DNA of 64,000 nt from Bacteroidota bacterium (GCA_036522515.1 DATDFQ010000032.1:1-64000); one strand, 5' to 3'; counted from the stretch's first letter, positions 27,962 through 36,586 are shown. Notes: generated from the sequence alone by a model not told the origin. Program-made: numbers and translations.

Positions 27962-28192
27962 CAACGATGTGAACAAAATCCCCCGGGTGGGCTACAGCCT
28001 GCAACCAAGGTCGGTACGCACAGCAAGGGGTGAATGTTGAAGCGAGACCTCCAAGAACTTGAATTCAGCGCGTTTATCCGGTCCAGAGCTTTGTAAGAGA
28101 ATGGTCAAGCGGGAGATGCCGGGTCCGGACGATCGCGCGATAAAGGTTATCCACATTTTATCGACACGGGAGAGAAGCCTCAAACCATGAGA

Positions 28193-28198
28193 TATAAT
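28193..28198 (+). promoter_or_regulatory. Possible -10 element for the NRAMP-like gene
   Basis: A perfect TATAAT lies about 130 bases before the probable start of the transporter. No convincing -35 is found at the usual distance, so the call is weak. Confidence 0.3.
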
Positions 28199-28326
28199 AC
28201 AAAGTTTTTGAGCTGACGTCAAGAGAAATCTTCGTGCCGGAAGCAAAAAAAAACGAAATTGTAACGCGGTTGTTGATATTGCCGGAGGTTTTTTACACTT
28301 TAATTTCCGCGGAGAAACGCTTTCTG

Positions 28327-29595
28327 ATGAATGTAAAGAGGAACATACGGGTCAGGCTTACGCGATACTGGCGGATTCTCGGGCCCGGACTGATCACAGG
28401 CGCCAGCGATGACGACCCGTCCGGGATAGCAACCTACTCGCAGGCAGGCGCACAGTTTGGCCTCGCCACGTTGTGGACCGCCCTCTTCACCTATCCGCTG
28501 ATGGCCTCGATGCAGGAAATGTGCGCGAGAATCGGCCTCGTCACATCGCAGGGGCTGGCCGGAGCGCTCAAGAGATACTACCCCCGCCCGGTCGCCTACC
28601 TCATGGTGCTGTTCAGTTTTCCTGCCATCGTGCTGAATATCGGCGCAGACATCGCAGGCATGGGAGCCGTCGCCCACCTCTTGTTCCCCGCAGTCCACGC
28701 CATTTATTTTAGCGCCGCGTCCACCATAGTTCTGCTGACAGCAATTATCTACCTGCCATATCATAAAATGGCGTCAATCTTGAAATATCTGTGCGCCATT
28801 CTCCTGGTCTACCTTGTCACACCCTTCTTTTCAAAGGTCAACGTCATCCAGGTGCTCAAACACGCGTTTATCCCCACTTTCAGGTTCAACAGGGAGTTTA
28901 TTGAGATTTTTGTGGCCGTGCTCGGGACGACGATCTCACCGTACCTTTTCTTCTGGCAGGCCACCATGGAAGTGGAGGAGATGCGCCACAGGAAGAGGCA
29001 TCTGGTCGTGGACAAACGCGTCATCCGTAATATGAAAGTCGATATCGACATCGGAATGCTCTTTTCGAACATCGTCATGTTCTTTATCATGCTGACCACC
29101 GGCACCGTCCTGTTTCACGGGGGCGTCCGGGAGATCGCGACAGTCGAGCAGGCCGCGAGCGCGCTTGAGCCCCTGGCGGGAAAAGCGGCATACCTTCTCT
29201 TTGCGATCGGAGTGATCGGGACGGGTTTTCTCGCCATCCCGGTCCTGAGCGGATCGCTTTCTTATGTCCTTTCGGAGGCGTTCGATTGGAACGCGGGTCT
29301 TGACAGGAAATTTCACGAAGCAAAAGCGTTTTATGTCGTTATCGCGTTCTCGCTCCTTGTCGGGCTCCTCATAAACTACATAGGCATCTCCGCGATTCAG
29401 GCCCTCATGTACTCCGCCATTCTCTACGGGATTACAGCGCCGGTCATCATCGCGATTGCGCTGCATATCTCCAACAACAAAAAGGTGATGGGCGAGTTCA
29501 CGAACGGAAGATTCTCGAACATCCTGGGGTTGACGGCGCTCGTCGTGATGTCGGCGGCAGCGCTCTGTATGCTCTACTTCCAGTTCATCGGCTGA
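28327..29595 (+). CDS. NRAMP-related divalent metal transporter
   Basis: This membrane transporter has about 11 helices. The ATG at 28327 gives 422 residues (MNVKRNIRVRL). A GTG at 28234 would add 31 residues and lies nearer the origin. The first helix has GASDDDPSGIATYSQAGAQFG, a variant of the NRAMP Asp-Pro-Gly motif. The helix-6 segment reads GTTISPYLFFWQATMEVE, lacking the metal-binding Met of the classical MPH motif. This resembles the NRAMP-related subgroup, which includes Mg-type carriers, so manganese/iron import should not be assumed. It is unusual for a transporter to separate dnaA from rpmH. Confidence 0.82.
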   Translation: MNVKRNIRVRLTRYWRILGPGLITGASDDDPSGIATYSQAGAQFGLATLWTALFTYPLMASMQEMCARIGLVTSQGLAGALKRYYPRPVAYLMVLFSFPAIVLNIGADIAGMGAVAHLLFPAVHAIYFSAASTIVLLTAIIYLPYHKMASILKYLCAILLVYLVTPFFSKVNVIQVLKHAFIPTFRFNREFIEIFVAVLGTTISPYLFFWQATMEVEEMRHRKRHLVVDKRVIRNMKVDIDIGMLFSNIVMFFIMLTTGTVLFHGGVREIATVEQAASALEPLAGKAAYLLFAIGVIGTGFLAIPVLSGSLSYVLSEAFDWNAGLDRKFHEAKAFYVVIAFSLLVGLLINYIGISAIQALMYSAILYGITAPVIIAIALHISNNKKVMGEFTNGRFSNILGLTALVVMSAAALCMLYFQFIG

Positions 29596-29606
29596 GTTTC
29601 TCTTCT

Positions 29607-29631
29607 CGTTCCCACGCCGGGCGTGGGAACG
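29607..29631. repeat. 25-bp palindrome downstream of the transporter
   Basis: Arms CGTTCCCACG/CGTGGGAACG form a near-perfect inverted repeat, the same as at 761-785. There is no T-run, so it is a repeat first and possibly an attenuator of rightward transcription. Confidence 0.8.
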
Positions 29632-29682
29632 CATACCTCGGCCGCTCCGCGGCCCGACACGGGGAGCGCCTCAATCTCGTTA

Positions 29683-29745
29683 CGCGACCTAAAGGTCGCG
29701 CCTACGGATGCCTCGGGCTTGGTAGCCGCAGCCTTCAGGCTGCGG
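29683..29745. repeat. Composite two-hairpin repeat element
   Basis: Hairpin CGCGACCTAAAGGTCGCG (29683-29700) is joined by a linker (CTAC...TGGTAG) to hairpin CCGCAGCCTTCAGGCTGCGG (29726-29745). The latter is followed by TTTTT and can act as a rightward terminator for the transporter gene. Second copies are at 21085-21147 and 53592-53653. Confidence 0.9.
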
Positions 29746-29795
29746 TTTTTCGGTTCGGCGGTTGAAACTCGCCCGCCACCCGGCTTGAGGTCCGT

Positions 29796-29824
29796 TTGTT
29801 TTTGCAGCGCGGTTTACGTATATT
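29796..29824 (+). promoter_or_regulatory. Candidate rpmH-rnpA-yidD promoter
   Basis: TTGTTT (29796-29801) and TATATT (29819-29824) are separated by exactly 17 bases. The predicted start is about 95 bases before the rpmH ATG. The -10 TATATTGC also resembles the TAnnTTTG-type element of Bacteroidota. Confidence 0.6.
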
Positions 29825-29927
29825 GCAAACCACTATCGAATTGCGGGTTTTTGAAGGCAGAGGATTGTGAACAGCAATCCTCTTTTTGCATTCTCGCAAG
29901 AACAGATCTCATTCGGAGTCTCGAGTA

Positions 29928-30074
29928 ATGAAACGGACATTTCAACCCAGTAACCGGAAACGGAAGAACAAACACGGATTCCGTGAGCGCATGAAATCGA
30001 AGGATGGGAGAAAAGTTCTTGCGCGCCGCCGAAAAAAAGGACGCTGGAAACTCACCGTTAGCGACGAGCGCTAG
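29928..30074 (+). CDS. rpmH: Ribosomal protein L34
   Basis: This 48-residue basic protein, [18 protein letters not shown]..., is the canonical L34 and a component of the large ribosomal subunit. The in-frame upstream ATG at 29886 gives a non-conserved 14-residue leader and is rejected. Ribosome site GGAG lies nearby. It is followed by rnpA, yidD and yidC in the classic order found next to oriC. Confidence 0.98.
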   Translation: MKRTFQPSNRKRKNKHGFRERMKSKDGRKVLARRRKKGRWKLTVSDER

Positions 30075-30099
30075 CCCACCAACCCGCGATCTCAAGAGA

Positions 30100-30513
30100 G
30101 TGCGGCGCACTCTTCGACGGGCGGAGATCCTCAGCGGAAGAAACAATTTTCAGCTGGTCTTCAAACATGGCCGGAAGGTGCAGGCGAAGTATCTGGGATG
30201 CCTGATCTTGGCGGACCAGCGGTTAAAACTTCGCGCAGGATCGACCTCAGGCGTCGGCTTTACATCACCCCGTGGCCTGAAAAAGGCCGTCGACCGCAAC
30301 CGCCTCAAGAGACTGGCGCGGGAAGCGTACAGGCTCAACAAGGAGATCCTCTTACCGAAGCTGAACGGGCTGTCAAATCCGCTGGCGCTGATCTTCCTGT
30401 ACACCTCCACCGTATCCGGATCGCCGCGGTTCCCAACCTTTGCGGAAGTCGAACTGGACATGAAGAAGTTGTTGAATTTGCTCGCCGAGACAAGGATCGA
30501 AGGATCCGAATGA
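30100..30513 (+). CDS. rnpA: Ribonuclease P protein component
   Basis: This gene encodes the small protein of RNase P, which helps the RNA enzyme trim tRNA 5' ends. The GTG at 30100 gives a 137-residue product beginning [28 protein letters not shown], like the family N-terminus. It carries the RNA-binding motif [16 protein letters not shown]. An ATG at 30004 would add 32 residues and overlap rpmH by 71 bases, as in some lineages with overlapping rpmH/rnpA, but its leader is not conserved. The stop overlaps the yidD start (ATGA). Confidence 0.92.
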   Translation: MRRTLRRAEILSGRNNFQLVFKHGRKVQAKYLGCLILADQRLKLRAGSTSGVGFTSPRGLKKAVDRNRLKRLAREAYRLNKEILLPKLNGLSNPLALIFLYTSTVSGSPRFPTFAEVELDMKKLLNLLAETRIEGSE

Positions 30514-30713
30514 TCCCAATCCTGCTTCGCCTGTATCAGCGGTTCATTTCTCCTGCGTTCTCCGTTAACGCATGCCGGTTTTACCCGACATGCTCCTCCT
30601 ACGCGCTCGAGTCGATCAACAGGCACGGGACTCTCAAGGGAGTCTGGCTGGCGGCGAAGAGGTTGCTCCGCTGCCATCCGCTGCACCCCGGTGGGTATGA
30701 CCCGGTACCATAA
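30510..30713 (+). CDS. yidD: Membrane protein insertion efficiency factor YidD
   Basis: This 67-residue protein begins [17 protein letters not shown] and carries the signature [15 protein letters not shown] plus [11 protein letters not shown], both diagnostic of YidD. It associates with the inner membrane and aids YidC insertion. Its ATG overlaps the rnpA stop by four bases, and yidC follows 35 bases later. It is slightly shorter than some homologues but complete. Confidence 0.95.
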   Translation: MIPILLRLYQRFISPAFSVNACRFYPTCSSYALESINRHGTLKGVWLAAKRLLRCHPLHPGGYDPVP

Positions 30714-30748
30714 CTTTCCCCCATTTAACTACTGACCCCGGCCGTTCC

Positions 30749-32536
30749 ATGGATCGAAATGCAGTCATAGGCTTTATTCTCATCGGTCTCATCCTTATGA
30801 TCTGGATGTGGACGAATGCCCCTCCGCCCACGAAAGCTCCCGCGGGGTTTGATTCCGCGCTGGTGCATCAAACCCACCCCGATACGGCGAAAAATCTCCC
30901 CGCCCAGCCGGGGAACGTACAAGCCGGGAAGGATACGCTCGGCAAATACTTTTCTTCGGCCGAGTCCGGGCAAACGAAAGTCATCACGATCGAAACGAAG
31001 CACTACCGGGCGAAAATCTCGACAAAAGGCGGAACGATCGAGTCGTGGGAACTGAAAGAGTATAAGACCTGGGACCAGTACCCCGTAAACCTCATCGACG
31101 GGGCCGATACGCGCGACTTCAATCTCATGTTTTACTCCACCGACGGCAAGCTCATTAACACCAAAAACCTGGCGTTCCAGTCGGATCTCGCGGACGGTAC
31201 GGTCCTCACCCTTGCCGACCAGGAATCCCTCAAGGTCGATTTCGTGCTAAAGGCCGGCGACAGGAGCCGAATCGTAAAATCGCTTGTCTTCAACGGCAGT
31301 CTCTACTCGTTCGATGCGGTCTACCGGTTCGAGGGGATGGAAAATATCATCGCCAATTTTGAATACCAGGTGACCTGGGAGTCGGGTCTCCGGTACGAGG
31401 AACGAAACACAGTCAATGAATCGAATTTTGCCAAGTCCTCGGTGTTTGCGGGCGGCGAGCTGACCGATGTCGACGCGAGCAACTTCAACGAGCCTCTGAA
31501 ACAGAATATCTCGGGCCGCGTGGAATGGATTGCCGCAAGGAACAAATATTTTGCCGTCGCGCTCATCCCCCGCGAGAAGACAAGTCAGGGGGCCTATCTG
31601 GAAGGCAACCGCGTCAAGCTTCCCGATAACGGGGCGAAAGAAAACTACAGCATCGCGCTCAAGATGCCGTTTATCGGGCACCCGGTCGAGACGGACCGGA
31701 TCACGGTCTTCCTCGGACCGCTCGATTTCGGCGTCGTGAAGTATTACAATGTCGAGCTCGACCGGATCATGAGCCTTGGCGCGGTCTGGATTATCAGGCC
31801 GATCTCCCGGTATGTCATCCTCCCCCTGTTTGAATTCCTCAGGCTGTTCATCTCCAACTACGGGGTCATCCTCATCATTTTCTCCATCATCGTGAAAGTG
31901 GTCCTCTACCCGCTCACGAAGAGCAGCATGACGTCGATGAGGAAGATGCAGGCTCTTCAGCCGATGATGACGGAGATACGGGAAAAGTTCAAAGACGATC
32001 CGCAGAAGATGAACCAGCAGATCATGCGGTTGTACAAGGAGTACGGCGTCAATCCGGCGGGAGGCTGTCTCCCGATGCTCCTCCAGCTCCCGATTTTGTA
32101 CGCGTTATGGGCGGTCTTTAGCGCGACGATCGAGCTCCGGCAGGCCCATTTCGTCTGGTGGATTCAGGACCTTTCGTCTCCGGATGTGATCGCGGTCCTT
32201 CCGTTCAAGCTTCCCCTCTTCAGCATCAACGAACTCAGCGGGCTCGCGCTGCTGATGGGCATCACGATGTTCGTCCAGCAAAAAATGACCGTGAAGGACC
32301 CGCGGCAGAAGATGATGGTGTGGCTCATGCCGGTGATGCTGACGCTGATGTTTACCAGCTTCCCGTCGGGACTAAACCTCTATTACTTTATGTTCAATCT
32401 CTTCTCGATCGCCCAGCAGATGTGGGTGAATAAGCAACACGAGAATGAGCCGCTGAGAAAAGTGGACGAGAAAAAACAGTCCGGCGGGTGGATAAACAAA
32501 ATCGCGAAGCAACTGCCGAAGGCCCCCAAGAAGTAG
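30749..32536 (+). CDS. yidC: Membrane protein insertase YidC
   Basis: This 595-residue insertase has an N-terminal transmembrane helix (residues 5-24, FILIGLILMIWMW), a long periplasmic beta domain (about 60-350), and C-terminal core helices (VIFSIIVKVVLYPLTKSSM, MLLQLPILYALWAVFSATIEL, LNLYYFMFNLFSIAQQ). It inserts and folds inner-membrane proteins with or without Sec. Its position after rpmH-rnpA-yidD is typical. The stop is only four bases from the end of a convergent lipoprotein gene. Confidence 0.97.
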   Translation: MDRNAVIGFILIGLILMIWMWTNAPPPTKAPAGFDSALVHQTHPDTAKNLPAQPGNVQAGKDTLGKYFSSAESGQTKVITIETKHYRAKISTKGGTIESWELKEYKTWDQYPVNLIDGADTRDFNLMFYSTDGKLINTKNLAFQSDLADGTVLTLADQESLKVDFVLKAGDRSRIVKSLVFNGSLYSFDAVYRFEGMENIIANFEYQVTWESGLRYEERNTVNESNFAKSSVFAGGELTDVDASNFNEPLKQNISGRVEWIAARNKYFAVALIPREKTSQGAYLEGNRVKLPDNGAKENYSIALKMPFIGHPVETDRITVFLGPLDFGVVKYYNVELDRIMSLGAVWIIRPISRYVILPLFEFLRLFISNYGVILIIFSIIVKVVLYPLTKSSMTSMRKMQALQPMMTEIREKFKDDPQKMNQQIMRLYKEYGVNPAGGCLPMLLQLPILYALWAVFSATIELRQAHFVWWIQDLSSPDVIAVLPFKLPLFSINELSGLALLMGITMFVQQKMTVKDPRQKMMVWLMPVMLTLMFTSFPSGLNLYYFMFNLFSIAQQMWVNKQHENEPLRKVDEKKQSGGWINKIAKQLPKAPKK

Positions 32537-32540
32537 TGGT

Positions 32541-33038
32541 TTACTGAGAGCTCCACCGGAAGGTAACCCGGTTCTTGATCACAATTCCTTCGTCATTGAC
32601 GCGGCCGCTGAATGAGCGGAAGCTGACAATAACGGAGTAAAGTCCCTCCTGCGGCACCAATCGTCCCCCATTAGACGCGAATAGATTCCCGTCGAAAATT
32701 ATCAAGCCCATGACCTCTTCTCTCGGGGGGATCGTTAGAATATAGTCCGGACAGAGGGGCCGCGTCCGCGGATCAAAAACGAACACCTCGGTTGAATCAG
32801 GGGCGACGATCTGAAAGGTCATTCCCGGACCGATAAAGCTGCATCCGGCCCCACACTCTACCGCACTTGATCCGATATTCACAGCCCGGGCTGTAATAGT
32901 TACGGGATTTGTAAAACTTCCTGCGGGCGGTGTTGCAGTAACAGTCAGCTTAATATCTGGTACCGGAGACTCGAGGACGACCGCCCTGTCGCAACCCGCG
33001 ACCAAAATGAACGCCGCAACAACCACTAGTTTGAGCAT
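32541..33038 (-). CDS. Small lipoprotein of unknown function
   Basis: This 165-residue protein has lipobox FILVAGC (Cys16) and then a compact beta-sandwich (VTATPPAGSFTNPVTITARAVNIG, IPPREEVMGLIIFDGN). It contains three further Cys residues, two close together (ECGAGC) that may form a disulfide. No known family is recognised. It lies in an apparent two-gene unit with the lipoprotein at 33051-33413, 12 bases apart, and the two have similar size and style. Confidence 0.7.
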   Translation of the reverse strand: MLKLVVVAAFILVAGCDRAVVLESPVPDIKLTVTATPPAGSFTNPVTITARAVNIGSSAVECGAGCSFIGPGMTFQIVAPDSTEVFVFDPRTRPLCPDYILTIPPREEVMGLIIFDGNLFASNGGRLVPQEGLYSVIVSFRSFSGRVNDEGIVIKNRVTFRWSSQ

Positions 33039-33050
33039 GACTCTCCAAAG

Positions 33051-33413
33051 CTATAAACAGGGGAGGCAATCAAAAATATTCACCTTCGTTGTAACCCCGG
33101 TCTGAACGTCAATATCGAAATCAATCGACGCACAACATGGACCGCCCCGATTGATTTCGAAAGCACGGAGGACATAATGCCCTGCCCGCACATCGAATAT
33201 CGCAAGGCCGTTGGCGTCGGTGAACAGGGTGTCGGCCGTTTCGAGCAACACAAGCTTCTTTCCAGGCAAACCCTGGTTATCCCAATAGACGTATGCAATG
33301 ATCTGGCCGAGCGGTGGTCGGGGCGGGATTCCTTGGGGCAGGATGGATTGCGGTGGGGTCTCTCTACAGGAGACGGCTAATGTTGCGAGTAGAAGAAGAC
33401 CGATTGCTTTCAT
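33051..33413 (-). CDS. Small lipoprotein of unknown function
   Basis: The start is the ATG complementary to 33411-33413, preceded by AGGAGGTAC, a near-perfect ribosome site. A longer reading to 33461 is not needed. The 120-residue product has lipobox LAVSC and a beta domain with GLPGKKLVLLETADTLFTDANGLAIFDVRAGHYVLRAF, resembling the carboxypeptidase-regulatory/CNA-B type fold. Two Cys pairs (PCC and CLPC at the end) stand out for such a small protein. It is probably co-transcribed with the 32541-33038 gene. Confidence 0.7.
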   Translation of the reverse strand: MKAIGLLLLATLAVSCRETPPQSILPQGIPPRPPLGQIIAYVYWDNQGLPGKKLVLLETADTLFTDANGLAIFDVRAGHYVLRAFEINRGGPCCASIDFDIDVQTGVTTKVNIFDCLPCL

Positions 33414-33592
33414 AGTACCTCCTTGCAGCCAAACAACCGGGTACGGTGGCTGTGGAACCACTACTCAAAGATAAGGAGACAATTTGCAGATTGCAAGCCT
33501 CCCTTGGATTGACTGCTGTCCAAATTAAAAACAGTTCGCCCCGATTCAACATGCATTCATGCCCGGATCTGGCGAGAGTTGATCTGCAGCCC

Positions 33593-35014
33593 CTACTTGA
33601 TCAGCAGGATTCCCTTTGCGGCAGATTGGAGGGCAGATGACCCGCGGTTCGTCGGAAGATAGGTCGCCCTGACAAAATAAAGTCCGGTTCCAACCTGGCT
33701 ATTTCGATTGTTAGCGCCGTCCCACATTATTTGGTGAGGCCCCGCGGTTTCTTTGCTTTGTAGGATGGTTCGCACCTCCCTCCCGATGGGGTCATAAATT
33801 CTCAGGGTGATCGTTCCTTCGCCGGGGATTTCGTAGCGGAGGCTGGTGGATGAATTGAACGGATTGGGGTAGTTCTGGTAAAGCGTAAATGACCGGATCC
33901 GATCCAGAGGTTCTCTTACGGAGGTTGTTCCAAGATCGAGACGATAGACTCCGCGAGGACCTCCTCCAAAGCGGGTACCGTTAACGCCCGCATAGAGGTA
34001 TCTCTCGTCGGGCGATAGAGCCAATGCGAACACCTGTGCCGAGTCGATTCCGATGTCCTGCCACGATTGTCCACCATCCGAGCTCGTGAACACCCCGTGG
34101 CCGAATACGGTGTCAGGCCGGAAATCGAAAGACCAGCTGATACCTGCAAAGAGAGCGTCCGGTATCGATCTTAGCCGCCTAGTGATGCACCAGACATTTG
34201 CGAAGTTCCCCGGGATCCCGGCTGAGATGTTGATCCATGACGTGCCTCGATCGGAAGACTTAAAGATCCCCTTCGAAGCTGCGACCGTACGAGATCCAGC
34301 CATGTAAAGAGTCGATGACGGGTCCCCGAACTCGAAATGGTAACCTCCCCCTCCATAGAGAATATCCGGTAGCGTATTCTTCCAAGTCAACCCATCGTTT
34401 GTCGAAATGTATAGCCGCCCGTCGCTATACGCGCTCACGTAAATCCTTTCAGGGTTTTCAGGATCAATCCCAATCGCGCCGATATTCCTCCCTTGAGGCC
34501 CAGTCGAATCAGCGATGGATTCCCAAAGCGCGCCGCCATTTGTGGTCCTGGACAATCCGCCAACTACCAGAGCGGCAATCATGGAATCTGGATGCGTTGG
34601 ATTGATGGCGAGCTTCGTAATCCCTGATCCCCACCAGCTCGCCGGGATGCCGCTATCCGCGCGGAACCATGTCGCGCCCGCGTCTGTGCTTTTTAGCAGG
34701 CCGGCAGAGCCATAAGAGGCGGCATAGAGCGCCGCGAAGAGAATGTTGGAACTGTCGGGACGCATGACCAATTCCTGTACACAAACGCTGTCTCGCATCA
34801 ACATCCAGTCCACGCCCGCATTGGTGCTCTTGAAGATTCTGCCCTGGGCGGCGCTGATGTCGCTTCCTACGTAAATATTGCTTCCGTCTCTCGGATCCAC
34901 GAGTACCGACGTAATGGCCTCGTAAGGCAGCCCCAAGTGCACCCATTGGGCGGATAGGTTCAATGGCACACTAAACGAAAGACAAGTTATTGCAAGTAAG
35001 ATGCGGTGCGGCAT
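33593..35014 (-). CDS. Secreted BNR/sortilin-type repeat protein with T9SS sorting domain
   Basis: This 473-residue protein has signal peptide MPHRILLAITCLSFSVPLNLSAQ. Residues 25-380 contain BNR/sortilin-like beta-propeller repeats with recurring S-T-N-G/D-x-G-x-x-W motifs (FKSTNAGVDWM, LYISTNDGLTWKN, IFKSSDRGTSWIN, FTSSDGGQSWQD). The C-terminus is a type IX sorting domain, FTLYQNYPNPFNSSTSLRYE, ending in ILLIK. It is probably exported and possibly cell-surface attached. BNR repeats occur in glycosidases and adhesins, and no catalytic residues can be assigned here. Confidence 0.9.
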   Translation of the reverse strand: MPHRILLAITCLSFSVPLNLSAQWVHLGLPYEAITSVLVDPRDGSNIYVGSDISAAQGRIFKSTNAGVDWMLMRDSVCVQELVMRPDSSNILFAALYAASYGSAGLLKSTDAGATWFRADSGIPASWWGSGITKLAINPTHPDSMIAALVVGGLSRTTNGGALWESIADSTGPQGRNIGAIGIDPENPERIYVSAYSDGRLYISTNDGLTWKNTLPDILYGGGGYHFEFGDPSSTLYMAGSRTVAASKGIFKSSDRGTSWINISAGIPGNFANVWCITRRLRSIPDALFAGISWSFDFRPDTVFGHGVFTSSDGGQSWQDIGIDSAQVFALALSPDERYLYAGVNGTRFGGGPRGVYRLDLGTTSVREPLDRIRSFTLYQNYPNPFNSSTSLRYEIPGEGTITLRIYDPIGREVRTILQSKETAGPHQIMWDGANNRNSQVGTGLYFVRATYLPTNRGSSALQSAAKGILLIK

Positions 35015-35097
35015 GGTCGGCTCCCCCTGGTCACTCGAAATCTACTATCTGCCCCACCCAATGTCAAAAACCGGGACAACGAGCTTAGGCCGGATCG

Positions 35098-35126
35098 TTG
35101 TTTTTATTGGCGGAGTTTCATAGATT
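35098..35126 (+). promoter_or_regulatory. Candidate mnmE promoter
   Basis: TTGTTT (35098-35103) and TAGATT (35121-35126) are 17 bases apart and lie about 30 bases before the mnmE ATG. The -35 is identical to that proposed for rpmH, and the spacing is ideal. Confidence 0.55.
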
Positions 35127-35156
35127 CATGTGCCAGTCTTTCTTACCGAATCTACG

Positions 35157-36548
35157 ATGAACCCCCAGGATCATATCATAGCGGCCATTGTTACGCCTAT
35201 TGGCGAGGGAGGGCTTTCAGTCCTCCGCGTCAGCGGCAAGGGGGCGATAGATTTGTCCAGTGCGAGATTTGCCGGCAAGACCCCCCTTTCCTCGGTAGCG
35301 ACCCACACGGCCCACTTCGGCCACTTTATCGATCGGGACGGCGTCATGATCGATGAAGTGGTCGCCACAGTCTTCAAGGCTCCTCAGTCATATACCGCCG
35401 AGGACACGGTAGAATTCAGTTGCCACGGAGGAGTCTATATTTGCCAGAAGATCCTGCAGTCGCTACTGCAGAGCGGCGCCCGCGCCGCTGAACCGGGAGA
35501 ATTTACGAAACGAGCTTTTCTCAATGGCCGCATTGATCTTTCGCAGGCTGAAGCTGTTGCCGACCTGATTCGCTCGAGATCTGAAAGCGCACACCAGATT
35601 TCTCTGATGCAACTTCAAGGCAGGCTCTCTGGAAAAGTGAACGGACTGAGGGAGAGCCTCCTCAATGTGTGCGGCCTTCTTGAGCTTGAACTCGACTTTG
35701 CAGAAGAGGGCCTTCAAGTAGTTGATAAATCCAATATAAACAATAGTTTAACAAGCACGATCGAAGAGATCGAATCGCTCATCGCTTCCTATGAGCATGG
35801 CAGGCATTACCGCGAAGGCGTGAGAGTCGCGCTCGTCGGCAAGCCGAATGTCGGTAAATCAAGTATTCTTAATGCTTTGCTTGATGATGAGCGAGCGATA
35901 GTTACGGCAATCCCAGGTACTACGCGAGATGTGATCGAAGAGAATGTGAACATTGGCGGCCTCCTGTTCACAGCGATTGATACGGCGGGCCTGAGATCGA
36001 CCGATGACCCCGTTGAAATAGAAGGAATGATTCGGACGGAAAAGGAGATTCAGAATGCGGACATCGGAGTGCTCGTTCTGGAGTCTGGTCGAGTGGACGA
36101 AGAGGACATTACTCTGATCTCACGGTTGACAGGAGTGGAAAACCTTGTGAAGAAGTTGTTGGTAGTAGTGAACAAGGTTGACCTAAACGCACATTGGCGC
36201 TTGCAAATCCCAAATTACCAGCCGCATACACCCCCCATCTACGTCTCAGCGAAAACGGGAAAAGGTGTGGATAAACTTCAGGCAGCGCTCGTCTCATCTG
36301 TCCTTAACGGCAACGGATTGGGGACTGAAAAGAGTCCAATCGTGACAAATGAGAGGCACAAGAATAGCTTATCCAAAGCAAGGGATCTACTAGTTCAGGG
36401 GCGGATCGACCTCCTGGAGGGCAAGAGCAATGAATTTGTCGCCCTGAGCCTCCGGCTGGCCTTGGACAGTCTTGGAGAGATAGTCGGGGTTGTTACCAGC
36501 GAAGATGTGCTTAATAACATTTTTGCCACTTTCTGCATAGGGAAGTAA
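35157..36548 (+). CDS. mnmE: tRNA modification GTPase MnmE
   Basis: The start is the ATG at 35157 ([27 protein letters not shown]), after a GTG at 35130 that is less conserved. The 463-residue protein has a tetrahydrofolate-binding N-domain, a helical domain, and an inserted G domain with [19 protein letters not shown] and NKVD. The C-terminus ends in the conserved C-x-G-K (FCIGK). With MnmG it makes the 5-carboxymethylaminomethyl modification of wobble uridine. mnmG follows 38 bases later, across a parS site. Confidence 0.97.
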   Translation: MNPQDHIIAAIVTPIGEGGLSVLRVSGKGAIDLSSARFAGKTPLSSVATHTAHFGHFIDRDGVMIDEVVATVFKAPQSYTAEDTVEFSCHGGVYICQKILQSLLQSGARAAEPGEFTKRAFLNGRIDLSQAEAVADLIRSRSESAHQISLMQLQGRLSGKVNGLRESLLNVCGLLELELDFAEEGLQVVDKSNINNSLTSTIEEIESLIASYEHGRHYREGVRVALVGKPNVGKSSILNALLDDERAIVTAIPGTTRDVIEENVNIGGLLFTAIDTAGLRSTDDPVEIEGMIRTEKEIQNADIGVLVLESGRVDEEDITLISRLTGVENLVKKLLVVVNKVDLNAHWRLQIPNYQPHTPPIYVSAKTGKGVDKLQAALVSSVLNGNGLGTEKSPIVTNERHKNSLSKARDLLVQGRIDLLEGKSNEFVALSLRLALDSLGEIVGVVTSEDVLNNIFATFCIGK

Positions 36549-36552
36549 GGGA

Positions 36553-36568
36553 TGTTTCACGTGGAACA
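36553..36568. promoter_or_regulatory. Perfect parS (ParB-binding) site
   Basis: TGTTTCACGTGGAACA is, in reverse complement, TGTTCCACGTGAAACA, the Bacillus subtilis parS consensus. It lies 8.4 kb from the putative oriC, in the mnmE-mnmG spacer. Confidence 0.92.
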
Positions 36569-36586
36569 TACGGGAGCCGGTTTGTC

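Larger units (their letters stand above)
27897..28233. other. Probable oriC, dnaA upstream side
   Basis: This non-coding region lies at the switch between leftward replication genes and rightward genes. It contains a perfect DnaA box TTATCCACA (28147-28155) and TTATCGACA (28158-28166, one mismatch). Their starts are 11 bases apart, so they lie on the same helix face. A weaker TTGTCAACA (27955-27963) overlaps the dnaA promoter. I see no clear 13-mer repeat. Position and boxes make it the best origin candidate. Confidence 0.75.

Noticed and set aside
28074-28082. TTATCCGGT as an extra DnaA box
   Set aside because: Three mismatches at the conserved right half make it no better than chance.
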